Shown here in pieces: positions 28,260 to 38,126 of a DNA stretch of 64,000 nucleotides. The notes below the pieces were generated by a model, which had not been told where the DNA came from, did not search any database, and saw nothing but the letters and a program-made list of their open reading frames with translations. A program made the translations under genes and the position numbers. The DNA comes from Bacillus sp. ISL-34 (lineage in GTDB: Bacteria; Bacillota; Bacilli; Bacillales; DSM-1321), in the NCBI RefSeq assembly GCF_018613325.1, contig NZ_JAGGQJ010000033.1, positions 62,001-126,000 on the forward strand. The letters run 5' to 3'. Numbering within the stretch: the first letter of the stretch is position 1; each line of letters starts with the position of its first letter.

Positions 28260-29531
28260 ATGAACACAGTGGAACAAGTTATACAGCATTTAAAAAAAGG
28301 GGAATTAACGGAAGCTCTTAAACATATAAATCGAATTAAATCATCAGAGTCAGCAGAGGACATATTGTTGCTGGCCGAAGAAATGCTCCAGCTTGGTTTT
28401 GCGGAGGAGGCAAAGGATCTTTTTGAACATCTGCTGCAACTCTATCCCGATGAAGGAGAATTGATTGTTTCGTTGGCGGAAATCCTGATTGACATGGACC
28501 AGGAAGATGAAGCGATGCTGATGCTTGAAAAAGTAAGTCCAGATGATGAAGTATATCCAAGTGCTTTGCTTTTGGAAGCGGACCTTTATCAATTACAGGG
28601 AATGGATGAGGTCAGCGAACGGAAATTACTGCAGGCCAAGGAAATGCTTCCAGATGAGATCATCATTGATTTTGCACTAGCTGAACTGTTCTTTCATCAA
28701 GGAAGGGATCAGGAAGCCATTGCAAATTACATAAAGGTTTTGGAACAGGAACAAGAAATCGCTGGTGTTAATGTCAATCAGAGGCTTGCTGAAGCATTAA
28801 GCAGTTCGGGGAAATTCGAGGAGGCACTTCCGCACTTTGAAAAGGCCTTGAATGACGGGCTTGAAATCAATACCCTATTTGAATATGCATTTACAGCTTT
28901 TCAGGCAGGTCTTTATGAGACAGCCGTACGAAAGTTCATTGAACTTAAGGAATTAGATCATGAATACCATTCTTTATATTTGTACCTGGCAAAGAGTTAT
29001 GAACATCTTGAAGATCTGGAAAATGCCTTGAAAACAGTCAAAGAAGGAATCAAGGCTGATGAATTCAATAAGGAACTTTACTTCTTCGGTGGAAAAATAG
29101 CCTTGAAAAGCGGGCTTGAAGAAGAGGCGGAAAATCTATTTAAAGAAGCACTAGCCATTGATCCTGGATACCTGGAAGCTGCACTCACCCTCTTGAAATT
29201 GTATATGCACCACGAAAGGTATGAAGATGTATTGGAGTGTATTGGTGAAGTAAGGCGATATGGAGAGGATGATCCGCAGTTTGAATGGATAGCTGCTGTA
29301 TCATATCAGCATACTGAACAATTTAAAGAGTCATTAACCAGCTATCATAAAGCATATAATTCATTCAAGAACAATCAAGATTTCCTTGAAGATTATGGTT
29401 TCTTTTTAATTGAAGAAGGAGACAGGGCCACATCTAGAGAAGTATTTAATAAGCTGCTTGAGATGAACCCGGCGAATGATGAGTATGCGTTGATTTTGGA
29501 GCGGCTAGGTGAAAGCACAGATGAAATGTAG
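28260..29531 (+). CDS. ypiA: Tetratricopeptide-repeat protein YpiA
   Basis: A 423-aa soluble protein built from about ten TPR-like helical pairs along its whole length (for example AEEAKDLFEHLLQLYPDEGE, EEALPHFEKALNDG, EEAENLFKEALAIDPG). Such scaffolds bind other proteins; the specific partner is unknown. Very acidic. In B. subtilis ypiA lies between aroE (aroA) and ypiB, just as here. ATG 28260 follows AAAGGAAGG. Followed by ypiB after 41 bases. Confidence 0.9.
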   Translation: MNTVEQVIQHLKKGELTEALKHINRIKSSESAEDILLLAEEMLQLGFAEEAKDLFEHLLQLYPDEGELIVSLAEILIDMDQEDEAMLMLEKVSPDDEVYPSALLLEADLYQLQGMDEVSERKLLQAKEMLPDEIIIDFALAELFFHQGRDQEAIANYIKVLEQEQEIAGVNVNQRLAEALSSSGKFEEALPHFEKALNDGLEINTLFEYAFTAFQAGLYETAVRKFIELKELDHEYHSLYLYLAKSYEHLEDLENALKTVKEGIKADEFNKELYFFGGKIALKSGLEEEAENLFKEALAIDPGYLEAALTLLKLYMHHERYEDVLECIGEVRRYGEDDPQFEWIAAVSYQHTEQFKESLTSYHKAYNSFKNNQDFLEDYGFFLIEEGDRATSREVFNKLLEMNPANDEYALILERLGESTDEM

Positions 29532-29572
29532 ATAAGTGAAATAAAACTAAATCTAGACAGAGGAGGGAATTC

Positions 29573-30124
29573 ATGGTGGCTGCCCCTGTTTCTGTGAATG
29601 AGAAGAAGGATTTTATTCGGTGGTTTTTAAATCATTATCAACTGAAACGAAGAGAATGCGTGTGGATATTGAATTACTTAATGAGTCATGATCAACTAAT
29701 GAAAAAGGTCCATTTTGTAGAAAATGCACAATATTGCCCACGTGGACTGATTATGTCGACACATTGTGTGGATGAGGTTCCTTTCAGGTTCTATAAGTCC
29801 AATATCATGACGACCGATGCAGAGAAATCCTTTCATGATATCCGTTTGAATCGGGATGAAGACATTTATATTCAGCTTAATTTTAAATCGTCTTATTCTT
29901 CCTATCAATATGCAGCGGTACTCGAGAACAATCCCTTCATGCCGAAGTCAACGGCATCGAATGAAAAAGATCAGCTGCTGGCTGAACAATTTTTGGAAAG
30001 AAGCATGTTGTATTTTCAAAGGGACCGTCTGCTTAAGGAAATCGATGAAGCCCTTGATAAGCATGATGAACAAGCGTTTAAGAACTTAACCGAACAATTG
30101 AATCAATTAAAAGTACTTGGATGA
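29573..30124 (+). CDS. ypiB: UPF0302 family protein YpiB (IDEAL domain)
   Basis: A 183-aa protein matching B. subtilis YpiB through [31 protein letters not shown] and [12 protein letters not shown] short C-terminal IDEAL-type helix is visible ([20 protein letters not shown]). The biochemical role is not established; I make no functional claim beyond the family. ATG 29573 follows GAGGAGGGAATT. Confidence 0.9.
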   Translation: MVAAPVSVNEKKDFIRWFLNHYQLKRRECVWILNYLMSHDQLMKKVHFVENAQYCPRGLIMSTHCVDEVPFRFYKSNIMTTDAEKSFHDIRLNRDEDIYIQLNFKSSYSSYQYAAVLENNPFMPKSTASNEKDQLLAEQFLERSMLYFQRDRLLKEIDEALDKHDEQAFKNLTEQLNQLKVLG

Positions 30125-30133
30125 AATAAATTG

Positions 30134-30166
30134 ACCTTTCCGTAATCAGGAAAGGTTTTTATTTTT
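30134..30166 (+). terminator. Terminator after ypiB
   Basis: ACCTTTCC (30134-30141) pairs with GGAAAGGT (30149-30156), followed by a long T-rich run. Confidence 0.85.
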
Positions 30167-30286
30167 TATAAAACATTGATAAAATCCACATTTTTGTAAA
30201 GACTATGGGTATATGGTAAAGATGTTATAAAAATAATGGTAAAATGATAAGGAGTTGATTTGAAAAATCGGGAGTGAAGAGAAAAC

Positions 30287-30748
30287 ATGAAGTGGACAGC
30301 AAAAGATCTTGACATGTATATGCAGTCAAAAGAGTATGTGGATACCGTTTTGATTCCTTTGGTTCCCCTATCTTTTCGAGGGCAAATGAAACAAACGGGC
30401 TCAATGAATGAATTTCTTACCATTTTAAGCTTGGAAATTGAAAAGCAGATGAAAGGAAGGATTCTTTTATTGCCAACATTTCATTATTTAAGTGATGAAA
30501 TGGATAAGGTTGAGCGGTTAAAGCATTGGGCCAATGAAGTGAAAGAAAATAATTTCGAGCATGTTTTTTTCCTTACATCGGATTTTGAGTGGAAAAAGGA
30601 AGAGCCGGAATTAGAAAATAATTTAGTATGGATTCCTGCCATCCCCCTGGAGGGGCTTGAAATTGAACAAGCAAGGGAAATGATTAACCAGCAAGTTCTC
30701 CAAATCCTTGATATTTTCTCTTATAATTGGAAAAATGAAAAAAAGTAG
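30287..30748 (+). CDS. ypiF: DUF2487 family protein YpiF
   Basis: A 153-aa protein of unknown function with a C-terminal amphipathic half (EIEQAREMINQQVLQILDIF). Identified by position between ypiB and qcrA and by its start MKWTAKDLDMYMQSKEYVDT. ATG 30287 follows GGGAGTGAAGAG. No membrane helix or metal motif. It may be transcribed on its own. Confidence 0.82.
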   Translation: MKWTAKDLDMYMQSKEYVDTVLIPLVPLSFRGQMKQTGSMNEFLTILSLEIEKQMKGRILLLPTFHYLSDEMDKVERLKHWANEVKENNFEHVFFLTSDFEWKKEEPELENNLVWIPAIPLEGLEIEQAREMINQQVLQILDIFSYNWKNEKK

Positions 30749-30800
30749 GATTTTTCGCATTATTTGACACATAGTTGCCACCTTTTGGGTTTTACAAATA

Positions 30801-30829
30801 TTGACCTTGGTAAATTATTGAGATATCAT
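30801..30829 (+). promoter_or_regulatory. Sigma-A promoter for qcrABC
   Basis: TTGACC (30801-30806), exactly 17 nt, TATCAT (30824-30829), about 70 bases before the qcrA ATG. Confidence 0.6.
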
Positions 30830-30908
30830 GGAAATGTCCTAGTTTTATAGTGTCGCTATTTATTGGTCCTTTGGGCTCTCAGTATAGTAATAGAGGGGGG
30901 GAAAACGC

Positions 30909-31415
30909 ATGAGCAAGCATAATGTTTCACGACGTCAATTCCTTAATTACACACTTACTGGCGTTGGTGGATTTATGGCGGCCGGTATGTTGATGCCTAT
31001 GGTTAGGTTTGCAATTGATCCTGTTTTATCAGCTGATAAAGGCGGGGATTACGTTGCAACTAAACAGAAGGTAGGTGAACTGACTACCGAACCAACACGA
31101 GTCGACTTCAGTTTTAAACAGGTCGATGGGTGGTATGAGTCTGAAGAAACAAATACAGCTTGGGTTTACAAAACGGAAGATGGTAAGATCGTTGCTTTAT
31201 CTCCAATCTGTAAACATTTAGGCTGTACGGTAGGGTGGAATACGGATAAGACTAATCCGAATCAATTTTTCTGTCCTTGCCATTACGGCAGGTATACGAA
31301 AGATGGGATGAATGTCAAAGGGACACCGCCGGTTTCACCATTGGATGTCTATGACACGAAAGAAAAAGATGGAATACTTTATTTGGGTCAACTAAAACCG
31401 CACGGGGAGGCGTAA
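30909..31415 (+). CDS. qcrA: Menaquinol:cytochrome c reductase Rieske iron-sulfur subunit
   Basis: Carries the 2Fe-2S cluster of the bacillus bc complex. The ligands are seen in CKHLGC (about residues 105-110) and CPCHYG (about 124-129). The N-terminus SRRQFLNYTLTG is a twin-arginine motif followed by a membrane anchor, consistent with Tat export of the folded cluster domain. 168 aa. ATG 30909 follows GAGGGGGG. First gene of qcrABC; ends 3 bases before qcrB. Confidence 0.97.
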   Translation: MSKHNVSRRQFLNYTLTGVGGFMAAGMLMPMVRFAIDPVLSADKGGDYVATKQKVGELTTEPTRVDFSFKQVDGWYESEETNTAWVYKTEDGKIVALSPICKHLGCTVGWNTDKTNPNQFFCPCHYGRYTKDGMNVKGTPPVSPLDVYDTKEKDGILYLGQLKPHGEA

Positions 31416-31418
31416 ACA

Positions 31419-32093
31419 TTGCTAACAAAGTTATATGACTGGGTGGACGAGCGTTTAGATATTACGCCGTTATGGCGGGATATTGCTGACCATGAGGTTC
31501 CTGAACATGTTAACCCCGCACATCATTTTTCTGCATTCGTATATTGTTTTGGTGGGTTAACTTTTTTTATTACGGTCATCCAAATCTTGTCAGGCATGTT
31601 CTTGACGATGTACTATGTCCCGGACATTAAAAACGCTTGGGAATCTGTTTATTATTTGCAAAATGAAGTTGCCTTCGGTCAAATAGTCCGTGGTATGCAT
31701 CACTGGGGAGCAAGTCTAGTTATCGTTATGATGTTTTTACATACTCTTCGTGTCTTCTTCCAGGGAGCTTACAAAAAACCGCGTGAATTGAACTGGATGG
31801 TCGGCGTATTGATTTTCTTCATCATGCTGGCATTAGGCTTGACTGGTTATTTATTGCCATGGGATATGAAAGCGCTATTCGCAACGAAAGTTACTTTGAC
31901 AATTGTCGAATCGGTACCGTTGATGGGACCGGCACTCAAGACATTGATAGCAGGAGATCCAACCATCGTTGGAGCACAGACATTGACACGATTCTTTGCA
32001 ATTCATGTATTCTTCCTGCCAGCAGCATTATTTGCTTTACTAGCGGCTCATTTCCTGATGATCCGAAAACAAGGTATTTCAGGTCCACTATAA
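31419..32093 (+). CDS. qcrB: Menaquinol:cytochrome c reductase cytochrome b subunit
   Basis: A cytochrome b6-type 224-aa subunit with four membrane helices and the haem-ligating histidines in GMHHWGA (about residue 92) and the later FFAIHVF. Forms the quinol-oxidising core with QcrC. It begins with TTG at 31419 after GGGGAGGCG. Short b6 length (not the full cytochrome b) is normal for this complex, whose second half is fused into QcrC. Confidence 0.97.
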   Translation: MLTKLYDWVDERLDITPLWRDIADHEVPEHVNPAHHFSAFVYCFGGLTFFITVIQILSGMFLTMYYVPDIKNAWESVYYLQNEVAFGQIVRGMHHWGASLVIVMMFLHTLRVFFQGAYKKPRELNWMVGVLIFFIMLALGLTGYLLPWDMKALFATKVTLTIVESVPLMGPALKTLIAGDPTIVGAQTLTRFFAIHVFFLPAALFALLAAHFLMIRKQGISGPL

Positions 32094-32149
32094 AAGAATG
32101 GTGAACCAAGAACCAAAAAAACCTTTTCATAAAGGAGGGGAATTGTTCA

Positions 32150-32917
32150 ATGCATCGTGGGAAAGGTATGAAATTCGTAGGTGACTCGCGTATCTCCGCG
32201 GACCGTAAACCGAATATTCCGAAAGATTATTCAGAATATCCTGGGAAAACTGAAGCATTTTGGCCTAATTTCCTTTTAAAAGAATGGATGGTAGGAGCTG
32301 TATTTCTTGTAGGTTATCTATGCCTGACAGTCGCACATCCGTCACCATTGGAAAGGATAGCAGATCCTACAGATACAGCGTATATTCCGCTGCCAGACTG
32401 GTATTTCCTATTCCTTTACCAATTACTTAAATATACCTATGCTTCAGGCCCTTATAATGCAATCGGGGCTCTAGTAATACCTGGTTTGGCTTTCGGAGCA
32501 TTGCTCTTGGCACCTTTTTTAGATCGTGGTCCAGAGCGGAGCCCGGCAAAACGTCCTTTTGCTGTAGGCTTCATGCTATTGGCAATTGCCGGCGTATTCT
32601 ATTTAACATGGGAGTCTGCAGCCCACCACGATTGGGAAGCTTCCAAGAAACAAGGAGCGATCGTGGAAGGTGCAGACATTGATAAAGAGAGCGATGGGTA
32701 TAAACTGATGGATTCTAGCGGCTGTATTAGCTGTCACGGAGCAGAGTTAACTGGTGGAGCAGGAGCGCCAAGCTTAATTGACACTGGCTTGAGCCCAGAA
32801 GAAGTCTCTAAAATCGCAGTCAAAGGCCAGGGCGCTATGCCAGCTGGCATGTTCAAAGGTACAGATGAAGAATTGGCGACATTAGCTGAATTTGTATCTG
32901 GTTTATCGGCAAAATAA
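32150..32917 (+). CDS. qcrC: Menaquinol:cytochrome c reductase cytochrome b/c subunit
   Basis: A fusion of subunit IV-like membrane part (three helices, residues about 40-160) with a C-terminal cytochrome c domain. The haem-c site is Cys192-Ile-Ser-Cys195-His196, and the axial Met is probably in GAMPAGMF. 255 aa, as in B. subtilis. ATG 32150 follows AAAGGAGGGG. The C domain faces outside and would pass electrons to cytochrome c oxidase. Confidence 0.96.
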   Translation: MHRGKGMKFVGDSRISADRKPNIPKDYSEYPGKTEAFWPNFLLKEWMVGAVFLVGYLCLTVAHPSPLERIADPTDTAYIPLPDWYFLFLYQLLKYTYASGPYNAIGALVIPGLAFGALLLAPFLDRGPERSPAKRPFAVGFMLLAIAGVFYLTWESAAHHDWEASKKQGAIVEGADIDKESDGYKLMDSSGCISCHGAELTGGAGAPSLIDTGLSPEEVSKIAVKGQGAMPAGMFKGTDEELATLAEFVSGLSAK

Positions 32918-32956
32918 TATAGCCATCAACAGCATTTTCCTTCATATGCTGCAAAT

Positions 32957-32988
32957 GAAGCTGACGACTACGGTTGTCGGCTTTTTTA
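32957..32988 (+). terminator. Terminator after qcrC
   Basis: AGCTGACGAC and GTTGTCGGCT pair with G-U wobbles, followed by TTTTT. Confidence 0.75.
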
Positions 32989-33094
32989 TTGGTAAATTGA
33001 AGTGTAAATGAGAAGAAATTGAAATGAATGCTTGGTTTTCTGGTTGATGGCCTGTAAAATGAGTATACATGAAAATGTTAGTGAGGGTAAAAGA

Positions 33095-33691
33095 ATGAAT
33101 GTTATCTACAGTTGGCTTGCAAATCGGCAAATGCTCGCTTTGTTATTAATGATAAATATATTCGGAACTGCCTATGGATATTATTGGTATGGCAGTCAAT
33201 TGGAAAATACTCCTGCGGTTTTTTTGGCATTTGTACCGGACAGCCCGACAGCTAGCCTGTTTTTTGTATTTGTTTTATTGGGGTTCCTATTAAGAAGGAA
33301 TTTCGGATTTATGGAAGCGTTGGCGATAATAACACTATTCAAATATGGCATATGGGCAGTTGTAATGAATTTGATGACCTTCGTGACAACAGGTTCATTG
33401 CCTTGGGAAGGTTATATGTTAATGGCTTCTCATTTGGGGATGGCGATTCAAGGGGTATTATATGCACCATTTTATCGAATAAAACCTTGGCATTTGATAG
33501 TGGCCGGGATATGGACCATACATAATGACATAATCGACTATGTTTTTGAAATGATGCCAATATACCGTGATTTATTGGTGTATATGAATTCGATAGGTTA
33601 TTTCACTTTTTGGCTCAGTATACTTTCCATTTTTGTCGGCTGGTACTTTGGATATAGAAAAAAGCGGTTCACCCTGTCCTTCATTTCTTAA
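33095..33691 (+). CDS. ypjA: DUF1405 membrane protein YpjA
   Basis: A 198-aa polytopic membrane protein with about six helices; function unknown. Identified by gene order (qcrC-ypjA-ypjB) and by motifs such as FVPDSPTASLFF and KYGIWAVVMN. The ATG at 33095 is preferred for its GAGGGTAAAAGA site; the frame is open further upstream. A hairpin terminator follows. Confidence 0.8.
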   Translation: MNVIYSWLANRQMLALLLMINIFGTAYGYYWYGSQLENTPAVFLAFVPDSPTASLFFVFVLLGFLLRRNFGFMEALAIITLFKYGIWAVVMNLMTFVTTGSLPWEGYMLMASHLGMAIQGVLYAPFYRIKPWHLIVAGIWTIHNDIIDYVFEMMPIYRDLLVYMNSIGYFTFWLSILSIFVGWYFGYRKKRFTLSFIS

Positions 33692-33739
33692 AAAGTTAAC
33701 TCTAAATACAGCTTTGTAAAAGCAGGGTTAACTTTTTTA
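33690..33739 (+). terminator. Terminator after ypjA
   Basis: AAAAAGTTAAC (33690-33700) pairs with GTTAACTTTTTT (33727-33738) around a 26-nt loop. Confidence 0.8.
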
Positions 33740-33810
33740 TGTTGAACGAGGTCTACTCATGTTTTTTCTTTCATATCGTTTTAGTAGAGATATGAGGAGG
33801 GACGAGTAGC

Positions 33811-34596
33811 ATGTTGAAAAAATTCATATTAACCATTGCTGTTTTATTTGTCGTCTTACATTTCCCTGTCTATGCAGAATCCTCTTCAAGTTTGGAGCAA
33901 TTAGATAACATTTCCGATAGAGCCTTGGAAATGACCAAGTTGAAGCGATATGGAGATTCGGAAAAGATGCTGACGTTTTTTTCTGACCGGTTTTTAAAAG
34001 ATACAGCGAAAGAGCAGATCCTTGACATGGACGAACTTCGAATTATCACTGTAGCTCATAATGAGGCATTGATGACAATAAAGGATATGAACAAGGGAGA
34101 TTCCGAAAAGGTTAATTCTGTTACAAAGTTCCGGCTTGTTGTTGATGCGGTCAAGTCTACCCATCAGCCACTTTGGACAGAGATGGAGGATCAAATGATG
34201 AATTCTTTCCAGCAGACAAAGAATGCCGCGATCAAACAAGACACAATTACATTCAATAGCCAATTGAACTTATTCCTATCACAATATGAAATGATATATC
34301 CAAGCTTGAAAGTCGACCTTTCCAAAGAAACGATGCAGCAACTGGACACAAGGATTCAATACATCAACCAATACCGTCCAGAGGTAATCAGTGATGGAGA
34401 GAATCAAGAGGAACTGGAAGCGCTGCAAAACGAACTAACCTCCATTTTTGATGATATGGGGGAAGATGATGCAGATCCTTCCCTTTGGTGGGTCATCATA
34501 TCGACAGGCTCAATCATTATCATGACGCTTTCTTATGTAGGCTGGAGAAAATATAAAGGTGATAGGGAAAAACCAAGGAAAGAACATAATGATTAA
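33811..34596 (+). CDS. ypjB: Sporulation protein YpjB
   Basis: A 261-aa protein with an N-terminal signal sequence (MLKKFILTIAVLFVVLHFPVYA), a long helical outer domain and one C-terminal membrane helix (about residues 227-245) followed by a basic tail. This is the layout of YpjB, reported as a sporulation protein in B. subtilis; its activity is unknown. ATG 33811 follows GAGGAGGGACG. Position after ypjA agrees. Confidence 0.85.
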   Translation: MLKKFILTIAVLFVVLHFPVYAESSSSLEQLDNISDRALEMTKLKRYGDSEKMLTFFSDRFLKDTAKEQILDMDELRIITVAHNEALMTIKDMNKGDSEKVNSVTKFRLVVDAVKSTHQPLWTEMEDQMMNSFQQTKNAAIKQDTITFNSQLNLFLSQYEMIYPSLKVDLSKETMQQLDTRIQYINQYRPEVISDGENQEELEALQNELTSIFDDMGEDDADPSLWWVIISTGSIIIMTLSYVGWRKYKGDREKPRKEHND

Positions 34597-34622
34597 AAAG
34601 ACAGGGGTAGAGAACACTATAT

Positions 34623-34651
34623 TTGACAGGGTTACCTTCAATCCATAGAAT
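34623..34651 (+). promoter_or_regulatory. Sigma-A promoter for the metallopeptidase gene
   Basis: TTGACA (34623-34628), 17 nt, TAGAAT (34646-34651), 31 bases before the ATG: near-consensus. Confidence 0.7.
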
Positions 34652-34681
34652 TAAGGGTAATAATAGTTATAGGAGGATACC

Positions 34682-35356
34682 ATGTATTTCATTTATTTGG
34701 CGATTATCATTTTAATCCCGATTTATGCACAAATGAAAGTGAAAAGCACGTATAAAAAATATTCAAAGGTATCGGCTTCTTCCGGAATGAATGGTGCTGA
34801 GACGGCGCGGGCCATTTTGGATCAAAATGGACTGTTCAATGTCAGGGTCGAAGAGACACCTGGAATGCTTTCCGACCATTATGACCCAAGGGATAAAACG
34901 GTGCGTTTATCAACGAATAACTATCACGGCCATTCAGTTGCCGGTGTAGCGGTTGCAGCCCATGAAGTCGGACATGCGATTCAAGATAAAGAAGCATATG
35001 CATTCTTGCGTTTCCGCCATGCATTAGTACCGGTAGCTAATTTTGGCTCTAACATATCTTGGATTTTGATTTTAATCGGGATGTTAGCTTCACTTCCTGG
35101 GTTGCTTTTGGCGGGTATCGTATTTATGGCAGCCGCTGTATTGTTCCAAGTGATAACCCTGCCGGTTGAATTCAATGCTTCTTCCCGGGCTATGGATCAA
35201 CTCGTTTCCGCTGGGGTCATCCGGAATGATGAAGAACGGGAAACGAAAAAAGTATTAAGTGCTGCTGCGATGACCTATGTTGCTGCCGCTCTTGTAGCCG
35301 TACTGGAATTAGTTCGTCTTCTGCTTATGTATACAGGAATGAGGGAAGAAGATTAA
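34682..35356 (+). CDS. Membrane zinc metallopeptidase (YugP-like)
   Basis: A 224-aa protein with an N-terminal membrane helix, the zinc motif HEVGH in AAHEVGHAIQ (about residues 96-105), two central helices (about 120-160) and a C-terminal helix. Residues SGMNGAETARAILD and PVEFNASSRAMD are typical of the neutral zinc metallopeptidase family to which B. subtilis YugP belongs. The substrate is unknown. ATG 34682 follows ATAGGAGGATACC. In B. subtilis no such gene lies between ypjB and ypjC, so this position differs. Confidence 0.87.
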   Translation: MYFIYLAIIILIPIYAQMKVKSTYKKYSKVSASSGMNGAETARAILDQNGLFNVRVEETPGMLSDHYDPRDKTVRLSTNNYHGHSVAGVAVAAHEVGHAIQDKEAYAFLRFRHALVPVANFGSNISWILILIGMLASLPGLLLAGIVFMAAAVLFQVITLPVEFNASSRAMDQLVSAGVIRNDEERETKKVLSAAAMTYVAAALVAVLELVRLLLMYTGMREED

Positions 35357-35361
35357 TTTGA

Positions 35362-35394
35362 AAAAAGGACTCCATCTTGGGATGGGGTCCTTTT
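35362..35394 (+). terminator. Terminator after the metallopeptidase gene
   Basis: AAAAGGACTCCATC pairs with GATGGGGTCCTTTT around a TTGG loop (one G-U). Confidence 0.85.
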
Positions 35395-35494
35395 CATATT
35401 TAAGAGTATTTGCTGCACATTGCTAATAAAATTCAGTTAGAAAGGGCAACATTCATAAGGATTGGATTCCATCGGCATGCCATAAATCAATGGA

Positions 35495-36367
35495 TTACCT
35501 TTCAATGGGATTCTTGTTCTCATCAAGTGTAAAGCCCTCACCCAATACATCATGAACTTCACTTACAGATACAAATGCATGAGGGTCCACCGATGTTATG
35601 GCATTTTTTAAGCGGACTAACTCATTTTTCCCGACAACACAATAGAGTACTTCCCGATCATTGCGTGTAAAGGATCCATATCCCCTTAATACAGTTACGC
35701 CCCGTTCCATATCATTCATGATTTTTTCTGCAATTTCCATGTTTTTATCACTAATGATCATTGCACCTCTGGCAGCATAGGCTCCTTCTTGCATAAAGTC
35801 GATTACTCTGGCACCTATAAATACGGCAACGAGGGTATACATCGCTTCACGGTAATCCAGGTAGGTAAGGATGGACAGGCCGATGACGACGGCATCAAAG
35901 ATGAACATGGTACGTCCCATGCCCATCCCTAAGTAACGATGCGCAAAACGGGCAATGATATCCACTCCGCCTGTTGTCCCTCCGTAACGAAAGATGATGC
36001 CCAACCCGACACCAACAGAGACCCCGGCAAACAATGCCACCAGCATCAAATCGTTTCCGAGATCGATTTCGATTTCGTATCTCTCGAAAACCCATAGCCA
36101 AACGGAGAGGCCAACCGTTCCGATTATCGTATAAAAGAAAGATGTTCGCCCTAAATATTTCCACCCTATTAAAAATAAGGGAATATTCAAAATCAAATTA
36201 GAATAAGAAGGATTTATTCCGATAAGTTGATATATAATCAATGTGAGACCGGTGAATCCGCCTTCGGCCAAGTTGTTCTGCATGTTAAAATGCACGAGGC
36301 CAAAGGCGAAGATTCCAGCCCCAAAAAGGATGAATATGATATTTTTCAATTTTAAGCCCAAAAGCAT
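35495..36367 (-). CDS. ypjC: YitT family membrane protein YpjC (DUF2179)
   Basis: A 290-aa protein with five to six N-terminal membrane helices (to about residue 165) and a cytoplasmic C-terminal DUF2179 domain (about 215-280). The segment NNLAEGGFTGLTLIIY is family-typical. Function unknown. On the minus strand the ATG at 36367 (MLLGLKLKNI) has a TGGAGG site and matches the B. subtilis start and length; the frame is open 10 codons further. It is the only minus-strand gene in this stretch, as in B. subtilis. Confidence 0.85.
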   Translation of the reverse strand: MLLGLKLKNIIFILFGAGIFAFGLVHFNMQNNLAEGGFTGLTLIIYQLIGINPSYSNLILNIPLFLIGWKYLGRTSFFYTIIGTVGLSVWLWVFERYEIEIDLGNDLMLVALFAGVSVGVGLGIIFRYGGTTGGVDIIARFAHRYLGMGMGRTMFIFDAVVIGLSILTYLDYREAMYTLVAVFIGARVIDFMQEGAYAARGAMIISDKNMEIAEKIMNDMERGVTVLRGYGSFTRNDREVLYCVVGKNELVRLKNAITSVDPHAFVSVSEVHDVLGEGFTLDENKNPIER

Positions 36368-36529
36368 GTTCCATACCTCCAAAGGTTTACATTTCATTAA
36401 TTTACTTATTATAACTAATTAACCAACTATGGGCAATTTTGATTCGTGAACGTATCTGTTGTCATCTGTTTCACTTTTAGCTAACATGGAGAAGGTATGA
36501 TGTTAGAAAACGAAAGAATGGGTGACTAT

Positions 36530-36889
36530 ATGGAAAAGCATAAGACGATCCAACAAATGCAAGCGGAAGTCGACCAATACATAGGACAATTTAAAGAAGG
36601 ATATTTCAGCCCTCTGGCCATGCTGGCCCGCATGTCTGAAGAACTTGGGGAGTTGGCTAGGGAAGTCAATCATTACCATGGAGAAAAACCAAAGAAGGCA
36701 ACAGAGGAAGAGAATACGATTGAAGCGGAATTGGGGGACATGCTTTTTGTGTTGATTTGTTTTGCCAATTCTTTAGGGATTGACCTTCAAAACTCGCATG
36801 ATTTGGTCATGGAAAAGTTCACTACCCGTGATAAAGATAGATGGACAAGAAAAGAAGAAAAAATGGAGGAGGAAGGTAAAGATGAGTAA
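36530..36889 (+). CDS. ypjD: MazG-type nucleotide pyrophosphohydrolase YpjD
   Basis: Likely hydrolyses a (d)NTP to the monophosphate; the physiological substrate is unknown. The Mg2+-binding pattern ExxEL…ExxD is visible as [13 protein letters not shown] and EAELGDMLF. 119 aa from ATG 36530, which aligns with the B. subtilis N-terminus. An ATG at 36500 has the better ribosome binding site (GGAG 8 bases before) and would give 129 aa, so the start is uncertain. Overlaps dapB by 8 bases: the start of the dapB operon. Confidence 0.88.
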   Translation: MEKHKTIQQMQAEVDQYIGQFKEGYFSPLAMLARMSEELGELAREVNHYHGEKPKKATEEENTIEAELGDMLFVLICFANSLGIDLQNSHDLVMEKFTTRDKDRWTRKEEKMEEEGKDE

Positions 36890-37682
36890 AGTGAAAGTGA
36901 TTGTAGCTGGTCCACGTGGCAGAATGGGAAATGAAGCGGTGAAGCTTGTACATAGGACAGAAGGGTTTGAATTGGCAGCTGTCATAGATCGCAAGCATAA
37001 CGGGGAAAGCCTTTCCGCAATAGAAGGTTTTCACGGTATTGAAGCACCGGTTTTTTCGGATATAAATGAATGCTTTTCTTCTGTAAATGCGGACGTTTTG
37101 ATTGATTTGACCACACCGGAAGTGGGGATGTTTCATACCGAAACGGCACTTAAACATGGCATCCGCCCTGTAGTGGGAACGACTGGTTTTACAAAGGAAG
37201 ATTTAGCTAAGCTGGATTCATTAACAAAAGAAAAGGGCATTGGTTGCATCATTGCGCCAAACTTTGCCATTGGAGCCATTTTGATGATGAAGTTTTCCCA
37301 AATGGCCGCAAAGTATTTCCCGGATGTGGAAATCATAGAAATGCACCATGATCAAAAACTGGATGCTCCTTCTGGAACTGCTTCCAAAACGGCAGACATG
37401 ATTGCAGCGGTACGTGAAACAAAACAACAGGGGCACCCAAATGAAAAAGAAACCATCCAGGGGGCAAGAGGCGCAAATGTAGATGGCATGCATATCCACA
37501 GTGTCCGGCTGCCTGGGTTGGTTGCCCATCAACAGGTGCTTTTCGGAAGTGATGGAGAGTTATTGACGGTTCGGCATGATTCCTTTAATCGAGCTTCCTT
37601 CATGTCAGGAGTCAAACTTGCTGTCGATACCGTCATGAAATTGGATGTTCTTGTATATGGCCTGGAAAATATTATTGAATAG
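36882..37682 (+). CDS. dapB: 4-Hydroxy-tetrahydrodipicolinate reductase
   Basis: NAD(P)H reduction of hydroxytetrahydrodipicolinate in the lysine/diaminopimelate pathway. The cofactor motif GPRGRMG lies at residues 10-16, the catalytic region [15 protein letters not shown] near residue 150. 266 aa. ATG 36882 has AGGAGGAAGG upstream and overlaps the end of ypjD. Head of the dapB-mgsA-bshB1-bshA-cca-birA run. Confidence 0.97.
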   Translation: MSKVKVIVAGPRGRMGNEAVKLVHRTEGFELAAVIDRKHNGESLSAIEGFHGIEAPVFSDINECFSSVNADVLIDLTTPEVGMFHTETALKHGIRPVVGTTGFTKEDLAKLDSLTKEKGIGCIIAPNFAIGAILMMKFSQMAAKYFPDVEIIEMHHDQKLDAPSGTASKTADMIAAVRETKQQGHPNEKETIQGARGANVDGMHIHSVRLPGLVAHQQVLFGSDGELLTVRHDSFNRASFMSGVKLAVDTVMKLDVLVYGLENIIE

Positions 37683-37700
37683 GGATCAGGAGGATTTACG

Positions 37701-38126
37701 ATGAAAATTGCCTTAATTGCCCATGATATGAAAAAAGAAGATATCATTCAATTTGTAACAGCCTATAAAGATGTATTTGAGCAGCATGAATTATTTGCTA
37801 CAGGAACAACCGGGAAAAGAATCATGGAAGAAGTATCACTGCCTGTCCATCGTTTTCATTCAGGACCTCTTGGCGGGGATCAGGAAATAGGTGCAATGAT
37901 TGCACGCGGAGAAATGGACATGGTCCTATTTTTCCGCGATCCATTGACATCTCAGCCACATGAACCTGATGTATCGGCGCTTATACGCCTATCAGATGTC
38001 TATGAAATTCCCTTGGCGACAAATATGGGCACGGCAGAAGTGCTGATACAAGGTTTGAAACATGGGTATATGGACTGGCTAAAACTACGGAAAAAACAAG
38101 GTGAGATAAATGATAAACAAAAGTAA
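37701..38126 (+). CDS. mgsA: Methylglyoxal synthase
   Basis: Converts dihydroxyacetone phosphate to methylglyoxal, relieving sugar phosphate build-up. The phosphate-binding motifs ATGTTGKR and [12 protein letters not shown] and the catalytic aspartates in [10 protein letters not shown] are present. 141 aa, standard. ATG 37701 follows CAGGAGG. Overlaps bshB1 by 17 bases. Confidence 0.97.
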   Translation: MKIALIAHDMKKEDIIQFVTAYKDVFEQHELFATGTTGKRIMEEVSLPVHRFHSGPLGGDQEIGAMIARGEMDMVLFFRDPLTSQPHEPDVSALIRLSDVYEIPLATNMGTAEVLIQGLKHGYMDWLKLRKKQGEINDKQK